Shown: piece by piece, positions 22,554 to 33,435 of the stretch | Layout: each line of letters begins with the position of its first letter | How positions within the stretch are numbered: the stretch's first letter is position 1 | DNA from: Clarkia xantiana subsp. parviflora | Taxonomy: Eukaryota; Streptophyta; Magnoliopsida; Myrtales; Onagraceae | NCBI GenBank assembly: GCA_036873135.1 | Contig: JAPTYO010000004.1 | Location: 368,322-432,321, forward strand | Direction of reading: 5' to 3' | DNA length: 64,000 bases | Position numbers and translations under genes: made by a program | Notes under the pieces: generated by a model | What the model was told of the DNA's origin: nothing | The model's input: the letters and a program-made list of their open reading frames with translations, nothing else | Databases searched by the model: none

Positions 22554-23689
22554 ACTAAGAGTATGGATAGATAGAATATAGAAATAGAATAGAATAAATA
22601 CATATCCATATAGAAATAAAATAAATACAAAAATGGAAATATTTAGAAATATGAAATAAAATTAATTGTTGGTGGAGTCAGCAGGTCAAAGATACTATTG
22701 GGGATAACAGCAACCAATGCCCTTCACTTGCTTTAATGAGACAAAGAATGAATAAAATGAATAGGGGTGAGGTCATACTGTCAGATGCAGAGCAACATAA
22801 TAGGATCCAAAATTCTATAATGTGACCTCCTTTTGACTCTAATTGCCTACTGCTCCCCTAAATCCTAATCAATTTATCTGGTTTTGTAAAAAAAAAAAAA
22901 CAACAATTAATCAATTTAAGGGTACTTATTTAATAAATTAAATCCTAATCAATTTAAGGGTACTTATTTAATATTCAATACTATTTATAGCCTAATACTC
23001 TACCAACATGAATATAAAAATTGAGTTCAACTCGAATTCGAATTACTTATTCGAATTAATTATGTATATTCTAACGTTCGTTTATCTCACGAGTAATTCG
23101 ATTTAAGTATTATCAAATTCGAGCTCGACTCAAATTTGAGTTTTAATCGAGTCGATTCTGAGTAACTTGACTCAGTTTATGCCTTATCATACCTAGAATA
23201 ACCTATACTTCTACCTTGTAATAAATAATACCCATGATATTTTTCCATCCACATAAGTCAGAACTTGAAATTTCTGGTTAAGAAGTCAAATATAGATTTA
23301 TACATGTTTTTTTTTTAAAAAATCTAAACCTAATCCTTGAAATAAGTTGTGATCCCTGATTAATAAATAAGCAGGTACTACTTTGAATTTTGCGTCCACG
23401 ACATTTTCTTGAGACTTGTGTGCGGTATCGGGAACTATTTATATGAACAACGGCTCCATCATTGTCAATTATTAAGCTAGCTATCCTCTCTACCTTTCTT
23501 CTTTTTTTACCTATAGGCTATATATATATATATATATATCACCTCTAATATAATCAATCTGTTTAAATTAGTTAATCATTATATATCTTATAGCAATGAG
23601 TTATTTTATTAAGAGTAAGGGTGGCAACGGAGCGGGCCGGGTATAGCTGGACCCGAACCTACCCCGTGCTAAGACGTGTGTATCGGGTT
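22554..23689. other. AT-rich spacer with a TA microsatellite
   Basis: A (TA)n run lies at 23520-23539. TTTAAGGGTACTTATTTAAT is repeated in direct orientation near 22915 and 22955. At 23616-23660 AGGGTGGCAACGGAGCGGG resembles a hAT terminus, but no partner was found. No gene seen. Confidence 0.4.
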
Positions 23690-24160
23690 GACGGGGTGTC
23701 GATCCGAATAACAATCTTACGGGTGAAATTCCTTCATTCACGATCTGATTCCTTCGAAATGTTCGTTGGGTTCGATCACTGACGTCGGATCCTTAATTTA
23801 AGGTTAACCACCTAGTCATATTCTCCTAATTGTTGGGACAAAGAAATCCATCCTCCCTAGTAAAAGTTTCGGTCGAACCATATCCTAGCCAAGGAGGTGT
23901 CAAATTTCTTCGAGTAATTACTCCGGAGATCCGTCCCTGCTAAAGAATTGACAAGAGGCTTTGCTGTGGAGACTAATCCGTGTAGGTATTCTTTAACCAG
24001 AATCCTTACGGGAACCGTCCGACGGATCGAGAACTCCCCTTGAAGATCTTGGGTCTACGGAAAACATTGTAGGTATGTGCCCCTAATTCCGCTGCGTAAT
24101 TCATTAACATAACATGTACCTTATTTTGTTTCCGTAGTATTTATCTCCTATAATCCTACA
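23690..24160 (+). mobile_element. LTR fragment related to the 61.3 kb Copia-like LTR
   Basis: GACGGATCGAGAACTCCCCTT, GCCAAGGAGGTGTCAAATT and TAGGTATGT follow one another in the same order as in the minus-strand LTR at 61334-61848. Like that one, this segment ends in ATCCTACA, so it represents the R/U5 part in plus orientation. The left limit is uncertain. It abuts the LINE relic on its right, so it probably inserted into it. Confidence 0.6.
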
Positions 24161-25265
24161 TTAACGTCCCTGGATCTTGTCCTTTCTACGATAGTGAGGA
24201 AACCATTCACCATATGTTATGTCTATGTCTATGCCCGTGGACCGCATTGGTCTGGCTCGCTACTAACTAAGAAGGAGAAGGATAAGCGATGATCGTCATC
24301 GACTTGGTTTGTTGGTACATTTGGAATGAGAGATGTTAGACTTTATATGCTCTTGAGATCCCAAAACCCTACTCAAGTCTCTACCCAATGTTTGATGGAC
24401 TATAAAGAATTTTATGTTGGAAATAATTAAACTTGATTACTATCTAGAAGTCTCTTTGAGAGTCTAGAGGAGTCTAACTAATTATGATAGTGTGTAGAAT
24501 AGTCTAAGTGTGTAGAAGTCTCTATAGATAGGAGTCTCATGAAGTCTCTAGAAAATGAAGTTACTAGAGTGTGAAGTGTCTAGATCATCAAGGTACTAGA
24601 AGAATCCATTTGTACCTATAAATTCGTGATGAAATAAATGAGAAACCAACAAGTTGAGAAGACAAACAACAAGTCTCTCAATACCTCTCCACCACTCTTA
24701 CACACATGCACATATACAAACACCAACATTTTGGTCAAACACGGGGAATGTCAATATGCAAAACTGTGAGGTGCGTGCTGAACTCATAGAAGAACGCTGG
24801 TCATCGACGAAGAAGAATGTGATTAAGGTGAATTGTGATGCATCATGGGAGGAGCAATCTAAATCTGGTGCCATTGGAGTGATGACAATGAACCATGAAG
24901 GCGAAACCGTCTCTAGCGTAAACAGACAAATTAACGATCTATGGTGTCTTGCTCTAGAAGGTCTTGCTGTTCGCAAAGCAATCTATTTGGCTATACAAGA
25001 ACGATGGCCAAGAGTGGTGGTAGAATCGGATTCCCAAAAAGTGGTGATGTCTATTACAGAGACTGCGTTCCAAGTCCACTGGAGAATTGGGCTGATTATC
25101 GAGAATTTAAAGTGCCTTGCAACAAATTTTCTGGAAATCAAGTGGACAGCTATTTCGCGAAGAGCAAACGAATGTGAAAAATGGGTTGTTACGCAGTCCA
25201 AAAAGAGGTCGTGCATCGATAATTTGGTTACTTTACCTTCGCCTCTCTTTTATTTTTGCTTCTAA
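24161..25265 (+). pseudogene. LINE relic: zinc-binding and RNase H-like domains
   Basis: 24178-24270 reads CPFYDSEETIHHMLC followed by PWTALVWLA, the zf-RVT region after a LINE reverse transcriptase, with one Cys replaced by Tyr. WYIWNERC then a stop follows at 24312-24340. After an inserted LTR (24415-24728), 24750-25265 stays open and encodes an RVT_3 RNase H-like domain: IKVNCDASWEEQSKSGAIGV, LALEGLAVRKAI, VVVESDSQKVVMSI and RRANECEKWV. The catalytic D and E of the family are recognisable (NCDA, ALE, ESDS). The region is truncated and broken by stops, hence a pseudogene. An adenine-rich stretch follows near 25334. Confidence 0.8.
24415..24728 (+). mobile_element. Solo LTR of a small LTR element, nested in the LINE
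   Basis: Begins TGTTGG and ends CCAACA, contains a TATA-like CCTATAAATTCGTG near 24616, and is only 314 bp, like TRIM-class LTRs. The flanks TTTTA and TTTTG match at four of five positions. It separates the zf-RVT part of the LINE from its RNase H part, so it inserted after the LINE. It is rich in AGTCTCT/AGTCTAG repeats. Confidence 0.65.
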
Positions 25266-27077
25266 AAATCAGTAATTTATCCCAGCATAATGTAATCAAC
25301 TTTGGGTTTATGATTAATGATTTTCCTTTGGAAAAAAAAGAAGCTAAAAACTAAAAATAATATAATATATCAGAGCTATTACTTATCGCGCAAACAATCA
25401 ATATTTTTTGTTTTGTTACGTCAAACGATCAATATGGAACGCATAATCAATAAATAATTATTAAAAAAAAAACAACTTTTATCTCTTTATTTAATTTTGT
25501 TATTATATGTGAATTTTGTTATTTAATAATTTTATTACTAGCAATAGTGATGTTTTTATTGAACATGGACCAAAAGTATTTTTTAAAGCACGGTAACAAA
25601 CTTTTAGAAAAAGTGCTTTATGAATAATTTAAAGGGTTCCTTTCTATGTCCAAATGAGTGATATTTAGACTAAAAAGCCTTCTTTCTCACATGCGTTTCT
25701 CTTACATTCTTTCTTCGTTTATAAGTTAAATAATTTGATTAAAATCATTTTTTCTGGAAAATAGAGGACTAATGTTTATTAGACTTATCTTGTAACTATA
25801 CTAATTAACATGGTGCTACGTTAATGATGTAGTGCATGATTATTTAAATGTATATTAATTAGGAGACCCGATTATTATGTAATGAGATCAACAATCCTAA
25901 TAACTCGTGTTAGGTAAATTTTATCTTGTATATGGATTATGGATGGGGCTTGAAAGGTGCATTTGCTTGAGCCAAATGATTAGTGTGTCCATGTAATTAA
26001 TATTGAACAATAAGTTGAGTTAATAAATTATTACTCGACATAAAATCAGGTGTTGATTCAGTCAATGTGTTAACGGTTGCACTTTTAAAACCCCAATCAA
26101 ATAAAATTTGGGGAATCAATTGGTAAAGTAAGTTTTGGCCACATTTTTTTTTGGTAAATTAAATAAGTTGTATTTTTAACGGTGAACCGAGTTGGATTTT
26201 CGCTGAAAATGCTTTTTTGGGATGACTTTAGTAGTTCCCGGCTAGAAAACTGAAAGGCAATATTGTATAAAAATGGTTAAATTTAGGAAAATATTTTTTT
26301 TAAATTATTAATTACTTTTTATAGACCACAAATTATAAAGTTTACCAAGTTATTCTTTAACTTTTAATAGTTTTTTTTTTTCTAAAAAATAATAGATAAA
26401 CATATTTAAAAAGTAAAATAAATTTTGAAATAAATTTTAGACAAAAAAGTATTATATATTTTTTAAAACGGAAATAATATTTTATAAAATAAATCTTAAA
26501 ATTAGGTTTTACCTTAAAGAAAAATATACTTAACCGTTTATAGAATTAACATTTCATCAGGACATCTTTATGTAATCCATATTCTGTTATTAAAAATATA
26601 AGTGTAACGTTGTAAGACAACTATAGACTTTATTTTTTTCCTAATAAAAAAATTAGCTTGATTTTCCGAATTATATCGCAGTTATTCGTAGGTAAAGTTA
26701 CCATAGTTAATTATTGATTAAGTTATTATTTGTAAATTGTAAACCGTATAAACATTGAGGTGAAATTTTGTATCATCCCTTTATTAATTAGTATTAATGA
26801 ACAACTCTACTATATATATATATATATTATATATATATATATAATGGTGGCATTTTTGACAGGTTAGCTAGCGTGTGTAACGCATGGTAGGACATCACGC
26901 ATGGTTTTATTGTAACTTGTTTTTTTGTTTAGAGTTTGACCATGCATGGATGAAAGGTTGACTAGGTTGTGTACAATCTTTGACCATACTCACCCACGTG
27001 CCGTGCCGTGATCGCTTGGTCGGCTCCACCGCAATAACTCGATCGACATCTAGTTATAGCAAGGCTAGCTACCATTA

Positions 27078-27132
<55 letters not shown>

Positions 27133-27318
27133 TACACACACCATGCAATACGTACGTACGTACCTTAGAAATTGTGCGGTTATATGTTATGCTACACATG
27201 TGATGTACGTAGCTTCTGTCTTTCCCGGGAAAATAATAAAATAGTTTTGCGGGTTTAACGTTCATTTCTTAACGGGAGGTTTGTTTCTAGCCCTACCAAG
27301 CCTTATGAATTTAAAATA
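25266..27318. other. AT-rich spacer with AT microsatellites
   Basis: No gene seen. AT repeats occur at about 26812-26842 (an interrupted (AT)n palindrome) and 27079-27128 ((AT)n, interrupted near its right end). GTACGTACGTAC lies near 27153. The short open frames across these repeats are simple-sequence artefacts. Confidence 0.6.
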
Positions 27319-27844
27319 GGGTTAATATCCTATGAAATGTCTGAGTTTTGACCCATATTGACCTGAGATGTCTGAATTTTCAAAAGTTCATTTGGAATGT
27401 ATGAATTTTCAACTTTGTTGAACTTTGACTTTCCGTCCATTTTTTGGGTTAAATTTAACAGAATTGTGTGAAATGACTTTTTTTACCTATTTTAATAATT
27501 TTTTTTAATTTAATACCTTATTTGAGAAAATGTGAAATGACAAAATTATCCCTAAAGTCAAGTTAAGAAAATGCTTTATTTTTGCTTTAAGGGGCATTTT
27601 CGTCTTTTCATGTCAAACAAGTGAGGGGCACACTTTGGTCGGAGGGCATTTTCGGGATTTAAGTTTATTTCCGGTCACATACCAAGCATGTGACCAATTT
27701 CCGTCAGTTTTAACGGCAAAAATTGACGGAAATCTCTTATATCAACAAAGTTGAAAATTCAGATCTTCCAAATTAACTTTTGAAAATTCAGACCTCTCCA
27801 GTTAACATGAGTCAAAATTCAGATATTTCATAGGTTAATAACCC
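27319..27844. mobile_element. MULE-type fold-back element, 526 bp, 9-bp duplication
   Basis: Starts GGGTTAATATCC and ends with ATAACCC. Inverted arms of about 100 bp pair CTGAATTTTCAAAAGTTCAT with the complement of TTAACTTTTGAAAATTCAGA. It is flanked by identical TTTAAAATA at 27310-27318 and 27845-27853. It matches the elements at 4842 and 5674 in size, terminal GGG and duplication length, though its arms differ in sequence. Confidence 0.88.
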
Positions 27845-27853
27845 TTTAAAATA

Positions 27854-28555
27854 TATATAAACACTTTAATTAGTGAATATTATAAGCTGATTCGGTCTGA
27901 ATGATAATTATATGTGTGGAGTAAATATATTACAAGTAACACTATTCTAATACTCCACCTAGGACACCCCGCATTTGGTCCAAGCTTGAAACTTTGATAA
28001 CTTGGTCCCCCAAAGTGGTCCCTTTTTCCTCTATATATTATAACGTCGTGTTTGTTATGCATCGATTGATAAATGAGAGCATGCATAAGCCTTGAATTCA
28101 AATAAAAGAGTGCTAATTAAGTCAACAGCTGCAGGCCTAAAGCTCGAATTCAAATAATAGAATTATTGCTAATAAGTCTTCAATGAATAAATAGATATAC
28201 CAAATTCAAAAGTTCAAAGTTCAAACCAACCACAAATGATGATCTAGATATACACATGATTGGCTAGCTTTCAATTCAACCAACAGTCTGTAAAATATTT
28301 ATTTTTCAACACAAGAATGATGTATGAAAATTATTATTATATATTTTAATACCTGCTTTAAAAAGGAAGAATTTATTTTAAAATCATAATCCCGAAATCA
28401 AAACAATGTGAATATATTATATATGCTAGTTTGAGAAATTGTGTTCCCAAGTATATATTATCCTATCATTAATCTTGCTAAGGAAAATATAGACTCATTG
28501 AATCATTTCGCTACGTAAAGTTTAGACCTTTTTACTTATGATCTGTAGTTTTTTC
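27854..28555. other. Intergenic DNA, nothing recognised
   Basis: AT-rich, with no supported coding region or bounded repeat. Confidence 0.4.
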
Positions 28556-28812
28556 CGACCAGACTTAATGAATAACCAACGCATGTATTAGCCTCATCAA
28601 CGTAACCCGACTAACAATCTAGTATAATCAAGATGTCGTCCGTTAGACTCAACTAAATTCTACTCGTTTCCTCTTATGTCTGACCTGATATGTGGGTCAA
28701 CGAGACTTGATATTGTGACTCGCCGGTGAGTTTCAAACCTGGAACTTCATACTCAAACCATATGAGAGAGTAAAGGCTCTTAACCACTAAATTATCAATG
28801 TCGATGGTATCC
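28556..28812 (-). mobile_element. tRNA-derived SINE
   Basis: Read on the minus strand it has an A-box-like TTTAGTGGTTAAGAG (complement of 28777-28791) and a B-box-like AGGTTTGAAACTC (complement near 28726-28738), about 45 bp apart, followed by an unrelated body down to about 28556. The arrangement is a tRNA-type head plus body. Target duplications were not resolved. Confidence 0.5.
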
Positions 28813-29475
28813 TACAACTTTTTTTTAATGTTTTATTTCTGATGATTATTATTTACAATTATGAATTCAAAATTCGATATTGGTTGTGTTCCATAATTCT
28901 TTTATATTAATCTTAATTGCATTGCACTGCTGGAGCATAAACATGGATGCATGGCATGCATATCTCACATAACTATCATTTTGCTTATTGGTTAAACAAA
29001 TTATAATAACCAAAATTTTGAATTGATTTAATTCAGTTTAATTTTTTCCTCCTATTGCAATGTCTTGGCTGTGTTTTCTTAAAATAAGAATGTGATTTCA
29101 GGTCGCAAAATGATAAACTGAGCAATATCTATTGATTTAAGAACCACTTGCGTTTTGTCATCAGAAGCTACTTTATCATCAATGTTGTACTTTTATTTTA
29201 AATCTTTAATAATATAAAAATATCGAAGATTATGTAATGAGTATGATTTTTATTTTTGGTATTCTAGTAGGTGTCCGTTTTAGATGAACAAATTCTTCCA
29301 AATACTACATAAACTGAAAAATTGAAAAAAAAGGAAGCGCGTCTGATTTTTGCCGTTTTTGTTTAAATAATACTACCTAATTCCAAGGATACGGTGGTTG
29401 TAGTTGTTTTTTTTTTATCTTAACCCCCATATGTGATTGTCAATATATGTACTTTACATTTATTTATGTATACTA
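28813..29475. other. AT-rich intergenic DNA, nothing recognised
   Basis: No gene or bounded repeat supported. Confidence 0.4.
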
Positions 29476-31200
29476 GATTGGAGTTGTCGTGCGTCAGATT
29501 CGGCCTCACGCTCTCGGAAAAGGAGTGTGTTTTGAATTTGTTTTACGGATCGAAGAATAGTGGGTCCGGTCGAATATGGAATTATCATCCGGACCGTGGA
29601 TAATAGATAGAGTCGCCACCGATTAATTGAAGACTAATCAGAATCATAAATTTCCTAGGTTACATGATACTAACATCCTAGGACTTTGAATGGTCTGCGT
29701 CCAGAGGTTCAGATACGGGAGTTTGATTGCGTTTTAAAAGCTCGCAAGCTAGAAATACGCCATTTCGGTACTTTAACTTGTCTTATCTTGTTTAATTTTT
29801 TTACTAAAATATCCACTTTGGGGGCTGAATTGCAATTATCAAGAAGTTCATGGCTGAAATGCAATTATAAAAAAATAGGGTCAAAATGCAATTATCAAAA
29901 GGTTTAGGGACCGAATAGCAATTTTTAGGAAGTTTAAGGGCCAAATTTGAAAACTTTGAAAACATGTTAACATGGCCATGAACTTCTCTGTATTGATTTG
30001 CGTCACTTTGCAAAATTTGGGTTTAGCAAGAAAGTTCCTAGGTCAAAATGTAACAATCATCAAAGTTCAGGGCTGAACTGAAAACAGCTTTAATAAACTT
30101 ATTAAAATGAACATGAACTTTTCTGGACCGATTTGTACCACTTAGCAAAGTTATGAAACATATAAGTACTATAAACACATATCAAACTTCTAGATAATGC
30201 AAATATATATATATAGTGAAAAAAAAGAACGAAAAATAAATAAAATGCTACATTGAAATCGATGAGTTTTTAATCAACGTGCACTTTATTTATACTTGGA
30301 ATGTAAATGGAACTTTTGATTAAGCAGTACTTACATAGTTTGTTTCCGGGCAAAATTTTGTGACACGTTGAACCCAGACCAGAGAATTATACAACTCTAA
30401 TTTTACTCTCACGAAACTAACTCACTCTCACGAAGCTTTCCAATATTTCTCCTTCTCTGTCGATGTTGGTGTCCCCTTAACGATGTCAAATGATCTCTAT
30501 TTATAAGGAAATTCCTTCATATGTCTAAGAGCAAGCTCACAATAATTCAAGCAAATCTATATGGAGCTTGGCGTGTGCAGATGAGAAAGCAGAAAAATGT
30601 AGACTTTTCTTTTTCTATGGAGTCCTCATATGATGTCCGATCAACTCACGGTCAGTTGCGTTGTGCTCGTGATTTTTCAAGCTTCGTTTTGAGACCCATA
30701 TTGAAATATGTATTTCTAATATGCCGGGTTCACAAATGCTTCGCATGTGTCAAATCTCATGACTTTACTCGATCTTCGGTTCCACGTATCACAGTATTTT
30801 CGAACCCTGTCCTAAATCAGGTGTTTAGAGGAACTACTATTGTGACCAGTTTATAGTCCGGAAGTCGGTTCAGTCCGATTTTCATGACAATGTGTGGAAT
30901 TTCCTTCATATATCTCTTATTCTGTGTGTCCAAAGTTTGATTGAGAAAACATAGAATGCACCGAACTTCTCTTCATATATCTCTTATTTGTCCAAAGTTC
31001 GATCATCCATTAACCGTCCATACTATGTGATATTAAGAAAAGAGTAAATTTTAAAGTGTGAAATTTCTTGTGAAATTTTAATAGAAAGTAAGAAAGAGAA
31101 AGTAAATGAACAAATGTATTGGTGTTTGGTGAGACCCTATATCACTTTCTATAGAAATTTCGCAGGAAATTTCACAGTTTTTAGCAACACCCTTAAGAAA
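29476..31200. mobile_element. Degraded retroelement-like region
   Basis: 29480-29690 includes a GAGTCGCCACCGATT segment like that in large Gypsy LTRs. 29820-30080 has short repeated blocks (GGCTGAA..GCAATTAT..AAGTTCA) typical of untranslated retroelement DNA. Around 30495-30505 the complement CCTTATAAATAGAG looks like an LTR TATA box in minus orientation. CTTCATATATCTCTTATT..GTCCAAAGTT is duplicated at about 30905-30950 and 30975-31005. At 31050-31190 TGTGAAATTTCTTGTGAAAT and its complement form a small inverted-repeat element. No boundaries established. Confidence 0.35.
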
Positions 31201-31593
31201 ATTCAAGAGGATCGATAACTAGAGGAGGGGTAGAATAGGTAGTGTGAAGTGACTATTCTCACTTTTAAGATTGAGTATGATTAAAACATATTTATATATG
31301 CTTAACTAATAAAAAATATTATCTTGACCAAAAATAAAAAAAAAATATTATCATTTCAATTTAAAATTATATATCCACACAAAGCGCGAGTCAGCCATCT
31401 AATTAATAATAAAATCGATAAGCAATAATGTTATATCCTATCTCTGTATATATCATCAAAATAAAATCTATAACAGTATTTACTTTTATTATTATTACTA
31501 AGAGGCGTGAATTATAATCGGTTAAGTTATATATATATGGCCAAGATATAAAATATATATAGGGTTCTTTCTTCGTCCCTACGTCTCCATAAC

Positions 31594-31600
31594 TATATAA
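31594..31600 (+). promoter_or_regulatory. TATA box of the Arg/Ser-repeat ORF
   Basis: TATATAA lies 64-70 bp before the ATG at 31664. It is followed by CTCTCTTTTACTGATCACTCC and AACACACATAGAGAGAG, a typical plant start-site and short-leader composition. Confidence 0.55.
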
Positions 31601-31663
31601 ACTCTCTTTTACTGATCACTCCTTCAGTAAACACACATAGAGAGAGTAACCCTAAAATCCAGT

Positions 31664-32557
31664 ATGGCTAAAACCCTAAACATAAACATAACTATATACC
31701 CCTCCTCCTCTTCAAAGAGAAGAAGATCATCATCAGCCTCACCATCACCAGCACAGATGGAGAGACCCTCGACGACTTCGAGGAGGCTTTCGCATCCCAA
31801 TCACAGACGACGATCACTATCACCGGAGTCGAGGAGACAGCCGCATCCCTATCACAGACCATTAACATCCTCCTATTCTTCTTATAAGAGAAGAAGACAA
31901 TCACCGCCGACAGAGAGACCTTCCATGTCGAGGAGTCTGCGGCGTCGGAATCACAGACGATCAGCATCACGGTCTCCGATTAAGAGATCATCGGAGTTGA
32001 GGAGACTTAGACGGCGTCAGAACCACCGACGATCAATCTCCTCCACCTCCACCTCCTCCTCGGAGTTGATGAGGAGGCTTAGACGGCGTCGGAATCACCG
32101 ACGATCAATCTCCTCCTCCTCCACCTCCTCCTCGGAGTTGATGAGTAGGCTTAGACGGCGTCAGAATCACCGACGATCAATCTCCTCCACCTCCTCCTCG
32201 GAGTTGATGACGAGGCTTAGACGGCGTCGGAATCACCGACGATCAATCTCCTCTTCCTCCACCTCCTCCTCGGAGTTGATGAGTAGGCTTAGACGGCGTC
32301 GGAATCACCGACGATCAACCTCCACCTCCTCCTCCACCTCCACCTCCTCCTCCACCTCCACCTCCTCCTCCACCTCCACCTCCTCCTCCTCCTCCTTGGA
32401 GTTGAGGAGGCTTAGACGCCGCCGGAATCACCGAAGATCAACCTCCTCCTCCTCCTCCTCATATAGAAGAAGATCACGATCGCCAACACGAGCTCCGACG
32501 GAGAGATCATGGGAGTCGAGGTGGCATTGTTCTTGTTCTACCTGCAACCCTTCTTAG
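31664..32557 (+). CDS. Arg/Ser-rich tandem-repeat protein of unknown function
   Basis: Intronless 297-aa ORF starting MAKTLNINITIYPSSSS. Residues of about 91-275 are imperfect 22-24-residue repeats of the form RLRRRRNHRRSISS followed by Ser/Thr and SSSELM, six or so copies, one expanded by STSTSSS units. The N-terminal part is Ser/Arg/Pro-rich, and the tail is RSWESRWHCSCSTCNPS. Composition recalls RS domains of splicing factors, but there is no RRM or other domain. A TATA box and leader precede the ATG, which favours a real gene. The +2 frame encodes a competing repeat (GVEETAASxSQTI), open from before 31741 to 31887 and then broken by stops, so the true ancestral frame is uncertain. No function is assigned. 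Confidence 0.45.
   Translation: MAKTLNINITIYPSSSSKRRRSSSASPSPAQMERPSTTSRRLSHPNHRRRSLSPESRRQPHPYHRPLTSSYSSYKRRRQSPPTERPSMSRSLRRRNHRRSASRSPIKRSSELRRLRRRQNHRRSISSTSTSSSELMRRLRRRRNHRRSISSSSTSSSELMSRLRRRQNHRRSISSTSSSELMTRLRRRRNHRRSISSSSTSSSELMSRLRRRRNHRRSTSTSSSTSTSSSTSTSSSTSTSSSSSLELRRLRRRRNHRRSTSSSSSSYRRRSRSPTRAPTERSWESRWHCSCSTCNPS
31934..32475. repeat. Coding minisatellite (66-72 bp units)
   Basis: Units beginning CTTAGACGGCGTC and continuing through ACCGACGATCAA to CCTCCTCGGAGTTGATGA are repeated about six times with few changes. Unit lengths are 72, 72, 66 and 72 bp, then one enlarged by a (CCTCCACCTCCT)n block at 32320-32400. The unit lengths are multiples of three, so the frame is kept. Confidence 0.85.
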
Positions 32558-33435
32558 TGAATTGCCTTCAGGGAAAAACAATAATCTCGATCATGGACGA
32601 CAATGGCAACCTTAGCTAGCAGGATTATAAACATATTGATTTTAATTTCAACATGTTCTCTCAATTTTGCAGCCCTAAACCTAAACCCTAGCTAGCTAGA
32701 TGACTGCTAGTATATCCAAACTTATCCGTTGTCAATAAATAGATTTTTTACTTTTATTATTATATCCATCTCTTAATTTTACGGCATGCTCATTGGCAAA
32801 AATTCAATCTCTATTATACAATGATGATATACCAGAAATTTGATCTCGGTTTTGTTAATCTACAATATACATAATTTTATCCGATTAAATTAAATAATAA
32901 CAAGTGATAAAATCGACCCCGGTCCGGTTCTGCATATATGCAGTCAAAACTTTTGATTCACTAAAAACTTTTGTAGCCCCAACCGTTTCGACCCCGGTCC
33001 GGTTCTGATAAAAATACATATATATTTTATAGCTCCAAATCCTCTGACTTTAAATAAATTTACTGCATCGAATATTTGATTATGAAAAACTATGTAGAAT
33101 ATGATTTTTTATGATTCTTTTATTGTGCATCCATCAACCTTAATAAAGTACATATACTTTCAAAATATACACAACCAGTCCTCTTTTGGGTTCTAAGGAG
33201 AGTCCAAAAAGAATTGAAGAACATATGATCGGAGTGAAAATAATTGTAACCAATGATACATCACATTGCATGATTGAATCCTCGCGCTTTATTTGTTTCG
33301 CGTAACAATCCCTCTGCTAATACGATCTGCATCCATAGAGCAACATTACTAACGCATATCAATCGTATCGGATTCTTTTGTAGAGAGAAAGTTATGACAT
33401 GAAAGAGAGGCAACCAAACTATACCAATGCTGCTA
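32558..33435. other. AT-rich spacer between two convergent genes
   Basis: ACCCCGGTCCGGTTCTG occurs twice (near 32916 and 32992) about 75 bp apart. Otherwise AT-rich with no gene seen. The left part may hold the 3' end of the Arg/Ser-repeat transcript and the right part that of the metallo-hydrolase gene. Confidence 0.4.

Noticed and set aside
24654..25265. 203-codon ORF taken as a complete gene
   Set aside because: Its first 25 codons come from an inserted LTR. The remainder is the RNase H-like end of a LINE whose upstream part has stops.
26962..27265. Open frames of alternating Ile and Tyr
   Set aside because: They only translate an (AT)n microsatellite; the same applies at 44337-44641.
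30521..30856. 111-codon ORF
   Set aside because: No recognisable domain, no plausible promoter, and it lies in retroelement-like DNA with a minus-oriented TATA.
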